DNA of 37,100 bases, from positions 1 through 37,100 of the forward strand of contig CANHCT010000013.1 of the NCBI GenBank assembly GCA_947459175.1. The letters run 5' to 3'. Source of the DNA: Hymenobacteraceae bacterium (GTDB taxonomy: Bacteria; Bacteroidota; Bacteroidia; Cytophagales; Flexibacteraceae). Positions within the stretch are counted from its first letter, which is position 1; the number at the start of each line of letters is the position of its first letter. The position numbers and the translations under genes were made by a program. The notes below the pieces were generated by a model. The model searched no databases. It had not been told where the DNA came from and saw nothing but the letters and a program-made list of their open reading frames with translations. This document shows positions 25,618-34,406 of this stretch, piece after piece.

Positions 25618-27531
25618 TCAGGCTTTTACATTTTCCAACACCCGGAGGACAGCAGCTTTGATGCCCTTGACATCGTAGCCGCAGTCGCGGTACAATTCCA
25701 TTTGCTCTCCATGTTCCACCACCGCATCGGGGATGCCCAGGCGCCTGATTCCGGTCCTGTAGCCGTGGTCTGCCGCAAACTCCAGCACCGCCGAACCAAA
25801 TCCTCCCATCAGGCAGCCGTCTTCAATGGTGATGATCTGGTCGAATTTCTCCATGATTTCATGAAACATGTTGGCATCCAGTGGCTTAACAAAGCGGGCA
25901 TCGTAATGCGCAACGGAGATGCCCTCCGATTCCAGTTCATGGGCTGCCTTCAGGGCCAGATTGCCGATGTGGCCAATGCTGACCAATGCAATTTCAGAGC
26001 CGTCTTTTACCATCCGGCCGGTTCCGATCTGAATTTCTTCAAATGGCTTTTTCCAGTCGGGCATGACGCCTTCGCCTCTGGGATAGCGGATGCAAAAGGG
26101 ACCCGAAGGCCGCAGTTGAGCGGTGTACATCAGGTTGCGGAGTTCCTGCTCGTTCATGGGCGCCGATACCACCATGTTGGGCACGCAGCGCATGTACGCA
26201 ATATCATAGGCACCGTGGTGGGTGGGTCCGTCGGCACCGGCAAAACCGGCCCGGTCCAGACAAAATACCACATCCAGATTCTGAAGGCATACATCGTGAA
26301 TAACCTGATCGTAAGCCCTTTGCATAAAGGAAGAATAAATATTGCAAAAGGGGATTTTTCCCTGTGTAGCCAATCCGGCCGACAGGGTAACAGCATGCTG
26401 CTCGGCAATTCCCACATCAAAAGCACGCTCAGGCATGGCCTTCATCATGATGTTGAGGCTGGAGCCGGATGGCATGGCCGGTGTGATACCGACTATCTTT
26501 TCATTGCTTTCTGCCAGTTCCAGAAGGGTATGCCCGAATACATCCTGATACTTGGGCGGCTGCGGACTGCTGTGTACTTTCTTGTGAATTTCCCCGGTGA
26601 TTTTATCAAATTTTCCGGGTGCATGCCAAAGGGTCTGGTCTTTTTCGGCCAGGGCGTATCCCTTGCCTTTGGTGGTGACACAATGCAAAATCTTGGGCCC
26701 CGGAATGTCTTTGAGGTCCCTCAGCACTTTCACCATGTGGTGTACATCATGGCCGTCTACCGGACCAAAATACCGAAGATTCAGGGATTCAAACAGATTG
26801 GAATGGCCGAGCAGGGAGGCTTTGATACCGCCCTCAATTTTGCTGGCAATTTCCTGAACATTCACCCCGAAGCGGGACAATTTTCCCAACACATTCCATA
26901 CCTCGTCCTTCACCTTGTTGTAGGTATGGCTGGTGGTGATGTCGGTGAGGTAATCTTTCAAAGCGCCCACATTGGGGTCGATGCTCATGCAGTTGTCGTT
27001 CAGGATGATGAGCAAATTGGCATTGGAATCGCCGGCATGGTTCATGGCCTCAAATGCCATGCCGCCCGTCAGGGCACCGTCGCCGATGATGGCCACCATT
27101 TGTTTTTCCTTTTCTCCGTTCAGGGAGGCGGCAATGGCCATACCCAGAGCGGCAGAAATAGAGGTACTGGAGTGTCCCACACCGAAGGCATCGTAGGGGC
27201 TTTCTTTCCTTTTGGGAAAACCGGAAAGACCGCCGTACACCCGGTTGGTGTGAAAGCGCTCTCTTCTGCCGGTCAGAATTTTATGGCCGTATGCCTGATG
27301 CCCCACATCCCAAACCAACTGGTCTTCAGGGGTATTGAATACATAATGAAGGGCTACGGTCAGTTCTACCACGCCCAAACTGGCACCAAAATGACCCCCA
27401 AAAACAGACACCACATCGATGATGTACTGACGCAAATCCTGGCAAACCAGATGAAGGTCAGCTTCCGGAACTTGTTTCAGGTCTGCTGGATATTGAATGG
27501 GGGCAAGATGGGGCCCGGGTGTAATGTGCAT
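25618..27531 (-). CDS. dxs: 1-deoxy-D-xylulose-5-phosphate synthase
   Basis: 637 residues, full length. The thiamine diphosphate motif GDGALTGG...LIILNDN occupies residues ~150-180. FGGHFGASLG (His47) and WDVGHQAYGHKILTGRR are DXS signatures. VGIAEQHAVTLSAGLA carries the catalytic glutamate, and DRAGFAGADGPTHHG the transketolase-type pyrimidine domain. The enzyme condenses pyruvate and glyceraldehyde-3-phosphate, the first step of the non-mevalonate isoprenoid pathway, in the cytoplasm. It stands alone: the mpl operon follows on the same strand after about 170 bases and has its own candidate promoter. The 205 bases between dxs and mpl hold no other gene. Confidence 0.98.
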   Translation of the reverse strand: MHITPGPHLAPIQYPADLKQVPEADLHLVCQDLRQYIIDVVSVFGGHFGASLGVVELTVALHYVFNTPEDQLVWDVGHQAYGHKILTGRRERFHTNRVYGGLSGFPKRKESPYDAFGVGHSSTSISAALGMAIAASLNGEKEKQMVAIIGDGALTGGMAFEAMNHAGDSNANLLIILNDNCMSIDPNVGALKDYLTDITTSHTYNKVKDEVWNVLGKLSRFGVNVQEIASKIEGGIKASLLGHSNLFESLNLRYFGPVDGHDVHHMVKVLRDLKDIPGPKILHCVTTKGKGYALAEKDQTLWHAPGKFDKITGEIHKKVHSSPQPPKYQDVFGHTLLELAESNEKIVGITPAMPSGSSLNIMMKAMPERAFDVGIAEQHAVTLSAGLATQGKIPFCNIYSSFMQRAYDQVIHDVCLQNLDVVFCLDRAGFAGADGPTHHGAYDIAYMRCVPNMVVSAPMNEQELRNLMYTAQLRPSGPFCIRYPRGEGVMPDWKKPFEEIQIGTGRMVKDGSEIALVSIGHIGNLALKAAHELESEGISVAHYDARFVKPLDANMFHEIMEKFDQIITIEDGCLMGGFGSAVLEFAADHGYRTGIRRLGIPDAVVEHGEQMELYRDCGYDVKGIKAAVLRVLENVKA

Positions 27532-27565
27532 GAGGCGGCTTTCAATTAAAAAAGGCAGATGTTTG

Positions 27566-27573
27566 CAAAACTA
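27566..27573 (-). promoter_or_regulatory. Candidate -7 element for dxs
   Basis: TAGTTTTG on the minus strand matches TAnnTTTG exactly, about 35 bases upstream of the ATG. The -33 position reads poorly, so support is partial. Confidence 0.4.
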
Positions 27574-27668
27574 ATCAAAATTGCTTCCCGGCGTTTTGTT
27601 TTGCAAAAATTCATTCGGGTAAACATCTGGTAGGGCGCAAAGTTTAAAAATTTAACAAAAAACGAAAA

Positions 27669-28946
27669 TTGATTTCAGGTATTTATCCGAATTCTTTTCC
27701 GCCGGCGCTGTTCTGCCGGTTTTTGGTTCTGGTATTTCTGCTGGGAATTAGCGGAGAAGCCGAAGCAAAAAAAAGAAAGTCAAAAAGAAAGAAGAGCAAA
27801 AGGAAAGTCCATTACCGGACCCCGACCGTTCCGGCCATTGTGCCCTTGGAAAATGCAGAGTCGGCTGAATTTCAGAATTTTATAAAAAAGTTGCAGGGAC
27901 TCAGAAACGGGAAAAGCGAAAAAGTAAGGATGCTGATTCTGGGCGACAGCCACATGCAATGCGAAGATTTCGGCACCGCCCTCAACGGCTTTCTGGGCGA
28001 TTCGCTGGGCATTCCCCTGGCCGGAAGAGGATTTGCATTTCCATATCCGCTGGCCCGAAGCAACCACCGCAGCGACCTCTCTTTCGGACCCAAAGAAGGC
28101 TGGCACGGATGCCGATTTACCCGGAGCGACAATCGCTGCGAATGGGGACTGGCCGGCTGGACCGCCCACATGGAGCGTGATTCGGCAGATTTTTTTTGGA
28201 AAATGAAGCACCGCAATTTTGAAGCGGGCGATACGGTCTTGCTTTTTTCACCCCCCGGCAGTGCCCGAAGCCACTGCCTGAGAATGGCCGACAGCAGCGG
28301 ACAGGCACAAAATCTGGAATACGACAAAAGCATAAATGCCTTTCGGGCCATCGTGCCGAAGCGGGGGCCGGCAATGAACTTCCGCATCATCCGCCGGGAA
28401 CCGGAGAAGGAATTTGTGCTGCAGGGTTTGCTGAGGAAACCCCAAAGCCCCGGACTGATAACCGGCATTTCGGGCACCAACGGAGCCCGGCTCGATCACT
28501 ATCTGCTCAATCCTGATTTTCAAAAACATATGAGGGAAATCAATCCCGATTTGGTGCTCATTTCCCTGGGAACCAACGATGCCTTTACCCGACCATTCGG
28601 ACCAAAAGAAATTCAGGCATTTCTCAGCCTCTTGCTGGCAAGGGTAAAGGCGGCCGCTCCGTCTGCAGCCATTTTGCTCGCCGGCCCGCCCGATCATTGC
28701 ATCCGAAAAGGAAAGCCCAATCCCGCCACCGAAGAGGTAAACCGGGTTTTTTCGCAAACAGCCGAAGAACTCGATTTCGTTTTCTGGAATCAGCAATCGG
28801 CCATGGGGGGAAGGGGTTCGGTGTTCGATTGGCGCTGCCAAAATCTCAGCACACCCGACCTGATTCATTTCAGTCCGGCAGGCTATCGGAAGCAAGCCTT
28901 ACTTTTGTTCCGCTCCATGGAGAAACATTTTTCTGCAAAACACTGA
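27669..28946 (+). CDS. Exported SGNH/GDSL hydrolase, partner of the MBOAT acyltransferase
   Basis: 425 residues starting at TTG 27669. Upstream in frame there is only a TAA stop (27645-27647) and no ATG or GTG, so TTG is the only start that keeps the signal peptide (residues ~12-34, LFCRFLVLVFLLGISGEAEA). A Lys/Arg tract follows. The SGNH motifs are ILGDSHMQ (Asp93, Ser94), LGTNDAF (Asn303) and DLIHFSPAGY (Asp397, His400), a Ser-Asp-His hydrolase set. Next to an MBOAT gene this suggests the periplasmic half of an O-acetylation system, as in PatA/PatB or AlgI/AlgX-type pairs, acting on peptidoglycan or an exopolysaccharide. The stop is one base before the MBOAT start. Confidence 0.85.
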   Translation: MISGIYPNSFPPALFCRFLVLVFLLGISGEAEAKKRKSKRKKSKRKVHYRTPTVPAIVPLENAESAEFQNFIKKLQGLRNGKSEKVRMLILGDSHMQCEDFGTALNGFLGDSLGIPLAGRGFAFPYPLARSNHRSDLSFGPKEGWHGCRFTRSDNRCEWGLAGWTAHMERDSADFFWKMKHRNFEAGDTVLLFSPPGSARSHCLRMADSSGQAQNLEYDKSINAFRAIVPKRGPAMNFRIIRREPEKEFVLQGLLRKPQSPGLITGISGTNGARLDHYLLNPDFQKHMREINPDLVLISLGTNDAFTRPFGPKEIQAFLSLLLARVKAAAPSAAILLAGPPDHCIRKGKPNPATEEVNRVFSQTAEELDFVFWNQQSAMGGRGSVFDWRCQNLSTPDLIHFSPAGYRKQALLLFRSMEKHFSAKH

Positions 28947-28947
28947 T

Positions 28948-30492
28948 ATGCAAGGAGAAACATCAGAAATACTCTTTGCTCTTTGGTCACGGCTGAAGGA
29001 AGCATTCCTGTACATTCCGGGAAAACCCCTTGTATTTTCGGATCTGGAATTCTGGATTTTCATGCTGGTATTCCTGTTCGTTTTTTCCTTTACCTATCGG
29101 CTGAGGAAACTGAAAAACGCCATAATGCTCCTGTTCAGTCTGTATTTTTATTACAAATCGGGGGGATGGGCCATTTTTATTTTGCTGTTGGTCATCAGTT
29201 CTGATTTTTTTATTGCCAAAGCCATTGATGCCGCTGCCGAAAAAACTGCCAAAAAAGCCTGGGTCGCCCTGAGTGTTGTGTTCAACCTCTTGATTCTGGC
29301 CTATTTCAAATATGCTTTTCTACTTGTGGATGGCCTCAACAGTCTTTTTGGATTGAACATTCAAAAAGAAAACTGGCTGGCCCGTCTCATTCCTGGTACC
29401 GATTTGCTGCAGGCCGACAGCCAAAATATTCTGCTTCCGGTCGGCATTTCCTTTTTCATTTTTCACTCCCTCAGTTACACCATCGATGTGTACCGCGGCC
29501 TGGTAAAGCCCTTGAAAAAATGGGGCGATTATGCCCTGTTTGTGGCCTTTTTTCCCGAACTGGTGGCCGGCCCGATTGTAAGGGCCAGAGATTTTGTGGA
29601 CCAGATATTCCGTGATTATCAGGTCGACAGGGCTACATTCGGCAAAGGCATCTCCCTCATTCTGAGCGGACTGGTAAAAAAAGTAGTGATTTCAGATATC
29701 CTCTCTACCCATCTGGTGGATAAAGTTTTCGATCAGCCGGGCCTGGCCTCGGGACCCGAAGCATGGCTGGCCCTGTATGGCTACGGCATCCAGATTTTTT
29801 GCGATTTTTCGGGCTACACCGATATCGCCATCGGTCTGGCAGCCATTCTTGGATTCGAACTTAAACCCAATTTCGATCAACCCTACAAATCGGTATCCGT
29901 TACCGAATTCTGGAGGCGCTGGCATATTTCACTATCTGTTTGGCTCAGAGATTACCTCTACATTCCTTTGGGTGGCAACCGGAACGGCAAGGCATTTACC
30001 TACATCAATCTATTGATTACCATGTTGTTGGGCGGACTTTGGCATGGAGCCAACTGGAAATTTCTGATTTGGGGCGGTATGCACGGTCTGGCCCTGGCCC
30101 TGCACAAACTCTGGCTGGAACTGGCGGGTAAATTCCGCATCTCTGTACCGGCATTTGCGGCCTGGATCATCACCTTCCATTTTGCGCTGATTTGCTGGCT
30201 GCCCTTCAGGGCCGAAAGCACCGGTGTGGCCCTGGATTTATTCTTCCGACTGGGCCTGCCCTGGAATTTTGATCTCCTCCCGGACCTGCTGCATCATTAC
30301 AAACTGGCGCTTTTCAGTCTCGGTTTCGGTCTGGCAAGCCATTTTCTGCCCGATGCCTGGAAAAAAGGCTATACCGGAATCTTTGAAAAAAGCCCTGTTC
30401 CGGTGCTTTGGGTCATTTGTTTGCTGACCATGCTGGTGGTGTATCAGTTTAAAACTGCCGAGAGTCAGCCTTTTATTTATTTCCAGTTTTAG
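28948..30492 (+). CDS. MBOAT family membrane O-acyltransferase (AlgI-like)
   Basis: 514 residues with about ten membrane segments. Hallmarks are FFPELVAGPIVRARDF, IFCDFSGYTDIAIGLA, EFWRRWHISLSVWLRDYLYIPLGG and the catalytic region LLGGLWHGANWKFLIWGG, with His366 as the invariant MBOAT histidine and His379 nearby. AlgI-type proteins move acyl groups from the cytoplasm across the inner membrane to a periplasmic transferase, here likely the preceding SGNH hydrolase. The acceptor polymer is unknown. The start lies one base after the upstream stop. Its last 20 bases overlap the end of the oppositely oriented FAD oxidoreductase gene, so no terminator separates the two. Confidence 0.95.
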   Translation: MQGETSEILFALWSRLKEAFLYIPGKPLVFSDLEFWIFMLVFLFVFSFTYRLRKLKNAIMLLFSLYFYYKSGGWAIFILLLVISSDFFIAKAIDAAAEKTAKKAWVALSVVFNLLILAYFKYAFLLVDGLNSLFGLNIQKENWLARLIPGTDLLQADSQNILLPVGISFFIFHSLSYTIDVYRGLVKPLKKWGDYALFVAFFPELVAGPIVRARDFVDQIFRDYQVDRATFGKGISLILSGLVKKVVISDILSTHLVDKVFDQPGLASGPEAWLALYGYGIQIFCDFSGYTDIAIGLAAILGFELKPNFDQPYKSVSVTEFWRRWHISLSVWLRDYLYIPLGGNRNGKAFTYINLLITMLLGGLWHGANWKFLIWGGMHGLALALHKLWLELAGKFRISVPAFAAWIITFHFALICWLPFRAESTGVALDLFFRLGLPWNFDLLPDLLHHYKLALFSLGFGLASHFLPDAWKKGYTGIFEKSPVPVLWVICLLTMLVVYQFKTAESQPFIYFQF

Positions 30493-31621
30493 CCGTGCTG
30501 CCTGGCAGCGGAATATTGCTGCCATGGGTTAGCCGGGCTGAGAGCGAAAACAAAGCCGGGAAAAGTCGGAAGCTGCGCAGGGTAAGCCGGGTGAAATTTG
30601 GGTTTTCCATGATGTGCTGAAGGTTGCCGGCCATACGAAGACGGATGGAAAATGCTGATTTCCATTGCTTTTCGTAGTCTTTTGCCCATTGCTTCAGGGT
30701 GATTTGCCCGCTCAGATACAGCCCCGATATTTCGGCCGCCAGCACCGCCGAATGCAGGGCCATACTCATGCCATTGCCGGCAAGAGGCGGAATCATACCC
30801 GCCGAATCGCCCAAAAACAACAAGCCGTCGCGGCTCAGCGGACGGGGCCGAAACATCACGCCTGCTGTAGAAACTCTTCCTGTAAGCGGCTCGAATTCAG
30901 CAAGATAACGGGCCAGCACCGGATTCTGAAACAGATATCGCCTTTCAATTTCCTCCAAATTGCCCTTCTGTTCTTTGGAAATGCCTTCATCCAGCAGATA
31001 GCAAAGGCAATAGGCCCCGTTTTCGATGGCAGAAATTCCGCAATAGCCCCCGGGAAAATGGTGCAGTTCGATGCGGTCGGCGGGAATATCGGCTTTTACA
31101 TGCCGCTTTACTCCGATAAAACCTGAGCGCTGCCGGTCTTCTTCCTGTAAAAATCCGGGCTTATTCCGCCCGAAAGCCCCGAGGGCAAGTCGCACACCGA
31201 ACCGGTCATACTGTGGGTGGTTGGTTCTGATTTCTATGCCCTCCTCAGTTTGGGTGATGCCGGTGGCGCTGGTCCCGTCCAAAACCAAACCACCTTCCTT
31301 TTCAAGGATCTTTTTCAATTCATAATCAAGCAGATACCGGCTGATTCCGATTCCGCCAAGGGGAAGATTGCCTTGAAAACTCAGGCCGGAGGGTTCGGTG
31401 ATTCTGAGCTTGCGGAGAACAGGGAGGTCCATTTGGCGGGTAGGTATGCCGAGCCAGCGGAGGAGCGGCTCCGATTCCAGAGAGAGGTATTCTCCGCAAA
31501 CCTTGTGAAAGGGATACACCTTTTTCTCAACCAAAATGGTTTGGTATCCGGAGCGCTGCAAAATGATGGCAGCGGTCAAGCCGGCCAGGCCGCCCCCCAG
31601 TATGGCTGCATCTGCTTTCAT
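30473..31621 (-). CDS. FAD-dependent oxidoreductase (geranylgeranyl-reductase/flavin-hydroxylase-like)
   Basis: 382 residues. Residues 7-15 (ILGGGLAGL) form the N-terminal FAD-binding Rossmann loop, followed by VEKKVYPFHKVCGEYLS. LFLGDSAGMIPPLAGNGMSMAL (~275-296) is the second FAD motif with its G-D. This places it with the geranylgeranyl reductase and flavin monooxygenase group. Substrate is not predictable. The start overlaps the methyltransferase stop (ATGA, 31618-31621). From memory, Bacteroidota often place this oxidoreductase and methyltransferase behind a type III polyketide synthase; no synthase is present here. The 3' end overlaps the MBOAT gene tail to tail by 20 bases. Confidence 0.9.
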   Translation of the reverse strand: MKADAAILGGGLAGLTAAIILQRSGYQTILVEKKVYPFHKVCGEYLSLESEPLLRWLGIPTRQMDLPVLRKLRITEPSGLSFQGNLPLGGIGISRYLLDYELKKILEKEGGLVLDGTSATGITQTEEGIEIRTNHPQYDRFGVRLALGAFGRNKPGFLQEEDRQRSGFIGVKRHVKADIPADRIELHHFPGGYCGISAIENGAYCLCYLLDEGISKEQKGNLEEIERRYLFQNPVLARYLAEFEPLTGRVSTAGVMFRPRPLSRDGLLFLGDSAGMIPPLAGNGMSMALHSAVLAAEISGLYLSGQITLKQWAKDYEKQWKSAFSIRLRMAGNLQHIMENPNFTRLTLRSFRLFPALFSLSARLTHGSNIPLPGSTAKTGNK

Positions 31622-32319
31622 GCGGATGTTCTTTTACCTGTGAGCAACCACCGGAAGGCCCATTTCCACTCCAGACGGATGTCGTGGCCGGAGTAAGGGG
31701 CAAACAAGGCCCGCAGTTCTTCCCGGCTGAAACCCCGTGCCACGCTGAGGGGCGCATCGTGCCGAAGCAAATAACTCTTTGAAAACCATTGACTCAGCAT
31801 CCGGATCGAGTGGTATGCGAGGGGGTGGCGGTGCAAATCGTTGAGCACAAAACCCAGCTTGCCCCCGGCCAGGACTGAAGCCAGCTTTTCCAGATCGCTG
31901 CCGTAGAAATGGTGGGCAAAAAGTGCGGCATGCACCACATCGGCCTCCACATCCGGCAATTCCTGAAACGGACAATGGATCCATTCGAAAGCAGGGAAAT
32001 CCCGGCAGCGGGATTGCGCATACCGGATGGCATTTTCATTGGCATCCAGGCCCACCATGGTCACTTTGTAATGCCTTCGGGTAAGAAACCGGTACAGGGC
32101 TTTCATGGTATCTCCCCCGCCGCAGCCCACATCCAGCACCCGCAATTCTTTTTTCCGCGGAAGCCCGAGCCGCATTAATCCTGCAAAACTTACAGCATGG
32201 CCGCCTAAAAACCGGTTGATAAATTCAAGTTCGCGGAGGTTGATGTCGAGGTCCCCTGCCGGCACCTCAAAATCGTCCATCAGCTCTTTTTTTGTACTTC
32301 TCTCCGAAAAAAACTGCAT
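31618..32319 (-). CDS. Class I SAM-dependent methyltransferase
   Basis: 233 residues from ATG 32317-32319 (MQFFSERSTKKELMDDFEVP). An ATG 48 bases further upstream would add a basic tail and is less likely. Motif I is LDVGCGGGDT. MVGLDANENAI holds the acidic residue that binds the ribose of SAM, and FVLNDLHRHPLAYHSIRML is a family signature of Bacteroidota methyltransferases next to FAD oxidoreductases. It overlaps the oxidoreductase gene as ATGA, so both are probably made together and act on one small molecule or quinone-like product. The substrate is unknown. The region before it holds a near-consensus CATTTTTG but no perfect promoter. Confidence 0.88.
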   Translation of the reverse strand: MQFFSERSTKKELMDDFEVPAGDLDINLRELEFINRFLGGHAVSFAGLMRLGLPRKKELRVLDVGCGGGDTMKALYRFLTRRHYKVTMVGLDANENAIRYAQSRCRDFPAFEWIHCPFQELPDVEADVVHAALFAHHFYGSDLEKLASVLAGGKLGFVLNDLHRHPLAYHSIRMLSQWFSKSYLLRHDAPLSVARGFSREELRALFAPYSGHDIRLEWKWAFRWLLTGKRTSA

Positions 32320-32557
32320 TAATTTTATTTTTTTCAGGTTTTCCCTGCTTTTGCCCCAAAAATGCACCCGGATTTTGGTTACTTATTTTTTTTACGCAGA
32401 ATCAAAGTTCAGATTCTGAGCAAGAAATCTGCAGGATTTCGGACCCGGATTGAGGTCAGGTTTTTTTCAAACCTTGCAGCGTAACAAATATAGCGCCTCG
32501 CCGGTAATTTTAAAATGGCCTTCATCATTCTTTTACAACCTGAAAATACATACAGCC

Positions 32558-32806
32558 ATGACAAAGTACACCAGCATCAACGAGGCAGTCGACCGGATCA
32601 ACCGGGCCATCAGCGCCCTGGAAGCCGATATACAGGAATGGACCATGGTAAAATCTACGCTGTTCAGCAAAAATCAGAACAGGTCGCAAACCGATCAGGA
32701 AAAAGAACTCCGGTCTGAGTTCGATTCTTTTCTTTCCCGTTCGCAAAAGGTGAAAGAAAACCTGATTTTGTTCCGGCACTTGTTCGATTCAGTTTCCGTA
32801 AATTAA
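32558..32806 (+). CDS. Small coiled-coil hypothetical protein
   Basis: 82 residues from ATG 32558. The reading frame is open further upstream, but the upstream residues are AT-driven and not protein-like. The chain MTKYTSINEAVDRINRAISALEADIQ... to FRHLFDSVSVN is almost entirely helical and charged, with heptad-like Leu/Ile/Val spacing, so a short coiled coil is likely. There is no signal peptide or known motif. It stands alone, with the divergent methyltransferase on its left and the end of the glycosyltransferase on its right. Coding is supported by a clean ATG and codon use like its neighbours. Function unknown. Confidence 0.6.
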   Translation: MTKYTSINEAVDRINRAISALEADIQEWTMVKSTLFSKNQNRSQTDQEKELRSEFDSFLSRSQKVKENLILFRHLFDSVSVN

Positions 32807-32856
32807 TCGCCGTTCCGGCCGGACCTTTTCTGTTCAGCAGCTTGTGACGGGTTGCC

Positions 32857-33882
32857 TTACCAGAATTTCAGGAGTCTGAACTCCCTGATTTTCAATACAA
32901 AATACTGATACACCACACTGCCGGGGTATACAATGCCCGGTACAATCCCGCCCGTTTTATTTTTCCTGTTTTCCCTTCGCCTGGCATACCAGTATCGGAT
33001 GCCGGCATAAAAGCTGAAGTGTGCCCGGATTATGGCCAAACAATTGCCGAAATCGCCCTGCAACAGAAAGCGGCAACCGGCCACCCCGTCGAGGATAAGG
33101 CGCAGGGGCAATTTCCAGTAAATATCTCCTTCCACTTGGTTGATGTACAACAGCGAAAGTCCGTTTCGGAAGTTGAGAAAGGTCTTGCGGGGGCTGGAAG
33201 CCTGTAAAGTACCACCTCCGAGGTGGTAAACCACCGAAGCCGGTTCAGCCCAAACCGATTTTCCCCTGTGATGAAAGCGCCAGCAAAGGTCAATTTCCTC
33301 CATGTGGGCAAAAAAACGGGTTTCCAGCCCGCCGGCATCGAAAAAATCAGAGACCCGCACCATCATACAGGCACCGGTTGCCCAGAAAACCTGCATGGCC
33401 TGCTGGTATTGCCCCTCATCTTTTTCACAAAAATCGAAAAACCGGCCCCGGCAAAAGGGATAGCCCAGAAAATCAATAAATCCCCCGGCCGCACCGGCAT
33501 ATTCGAAATGGTCGCGGTCTTTGAACGACAACACTTTGGGCTGACAGGCAGCCACCTTTTCATCCGATTCCATCCGCTGAAGCAGTGGCTCAATCCAGCC
33601 TTCACTTACCTCTACATCGGAGTTGAGCAATACCGCATAAGGGGTTTTGACGAACTTCAATCCCCGGTTGTATCCGCCCGTAAAGCCATAGTTTTCAGGG
33701 AATATCTGAACCTCGACACCGGCATAGTTTTGCCGGATCCAGGCGATGCTTTCATCGTCAGAGGCATTGTCCAAAACCAAAATATGGGCCCCCGAACTGC
33801 AAGCCACCACCGAAGGCAGAAAGGTTTGCAGATGCCGGAGGCCATTCCAGTTGAGGATGGCCACTGTGACCTTAGAATCCAA
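32857..33882 (-). CDS. Family 2 glycosyltransferase
   Basis: 341 residues from TTG 33880-33882. Upstream in frame a TAA lies only four codons away and there is no ATG, and the family needs the strand that begins VTVAILNWNG, so TTG is the best start. GT-A features are VAILNWNG, VLDNASDDES, ENYGFTGGYNRGLK, LNSDVEV (the D-x-D-like site) and EIDLCWRFHHRG (acceptor side). It probably adds a sugar to a lipid-linked or surface glycan at the cytoplasmic face of the inner membrane. The donor is unknown; related proteins are often called rhamnosyltransferases. The start overlaps the ybaB stop by 11 bases, so the two are coupled. Confidence 0.9.
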   Translation of the reverse strand: MDSKVTVAILNWNGLRHLQTFLPSVVACSSGAHILVLDNASDDESIAWIRQNYAGVEVQIFPENYGFTGGYNRGLKFVKTPYAVLLNSDVEVSEGWIEPLLQRMESDEKVAACQPKVLSFKDRDHFEYAGAAGGFIDFLGYPFCRGRFFDFCEKDEGQYQQAMQVFWATGACMMVRVSDFFDAGGLETRFFAHMEEIDLCWRFHHRGKSVWAEPASVVYHLGGGTLQASSPRKTFLNFRNGLSLLYINQVEGDIYWKLPLRLILDGVAGCRFLLQGDFGNCLAIIRAHFSFYAGIRYWYARRRENRKNKTGGIVPGIVYPGSVVYQYFVLKIREFRLLKFW

Positions 33883-34207
33883 ATGCGCCGGGATTTAGGC
33901 CCGGTATGTTGGGAAGAATACCGGCTGTGTTGTTTTTCAGCTCTTCGGCCGCTGTTTGCTCGGCTTTTGCCTGTGCATCATTGACTGCGGCAACAATCAA
34001 ATCGCGGAGCATAACAGCCTCCTGCGGACTCAGCAAAGAGGGGTCGATTTCCAGACCCATCAGTTTTTTGTTGCCGTTCACGGTTGCCTTTACCATTCCC
34101 GCCCCCGATTCTCCGGTAATGCGCAGCTGTTCCAGTTTTTCGCGGGCCTCGTTCATCTTGTCCTTCAGCTCGCCCAGCTTGCCCATCATTTTCATCATAT
34201 CAAACAT
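33872..34207 (-). CDS. ybaB: YbaB/EbfC family nucleoid-associated protein
   Basis: 111 residues from ATG 34205-34207 (MFDMMKMMGKLGELKDKM), preceded by a GGGAGAG ribosome-binding site. An upstream ATG would add 29 non-conserved residues. The helical N-terminus and ATVNGNKKLMGLEIDPSLLSP followed by LRDLIVAAVNDA are typical of YbaB. It binds DNA as a dimer and is usually found near dnaX and recR. Here it instead precedes a glycosyltransferase gene and overlaps its start. Confidence 0.95.
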   Translation of the reverse strand: MFDMMKMMGKLGELKDKMNEAREKLEQLRITGESGAGMVKATVNGNKKLMGLEIDPSLLSPQEAVMLRDLIVAAVNDAQAKAEQTAAEELKNNTAGILPNIPGLNPGAFGF

Positions 34208-34367
34208 ATCGCTCTCCCTTTTTTTGAAGCCGCGAAGGTAGAAAAAAAGCCCGGTTTCAGGTTCCGGAAGGACCTCGAAAGGTGGCTCTGCCAAAAAAGA
34301 TGAAGGCGGGGCAATTATTTTTTCAAGGCAAATCTTACTTCTTCAAAAATTTCAGCCTACAGGTATG

Positions 34368-34395
34368 TTTGAAATTTCCTCAATTTCTATATTTG
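34368..34395 (+). promoter_or_regulatory. Bacteroidota-type promoter for the conserved unknown gene
   Basis: TTTG (34368-34371) and TATATTTG (34388-34395), an exact TAnnTTTG -7 match, lie 16 bases apart, slightly short of the usual 19-21. Transcription would begin about 5 bases before the ATG at 34407, again giving almost no leader. Confidence 0.4.
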
Positions 34396-34406
34396 TCTAA
34401 AGCGGT

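Noticed and set aside
25543-27549. A 668-codon open frame on the plus strand opposite dxs
   Set aside because: dxs is unmistakable on the minus strand. The antisense frame has no recognisable motif and arises from the codon bias of dxs.
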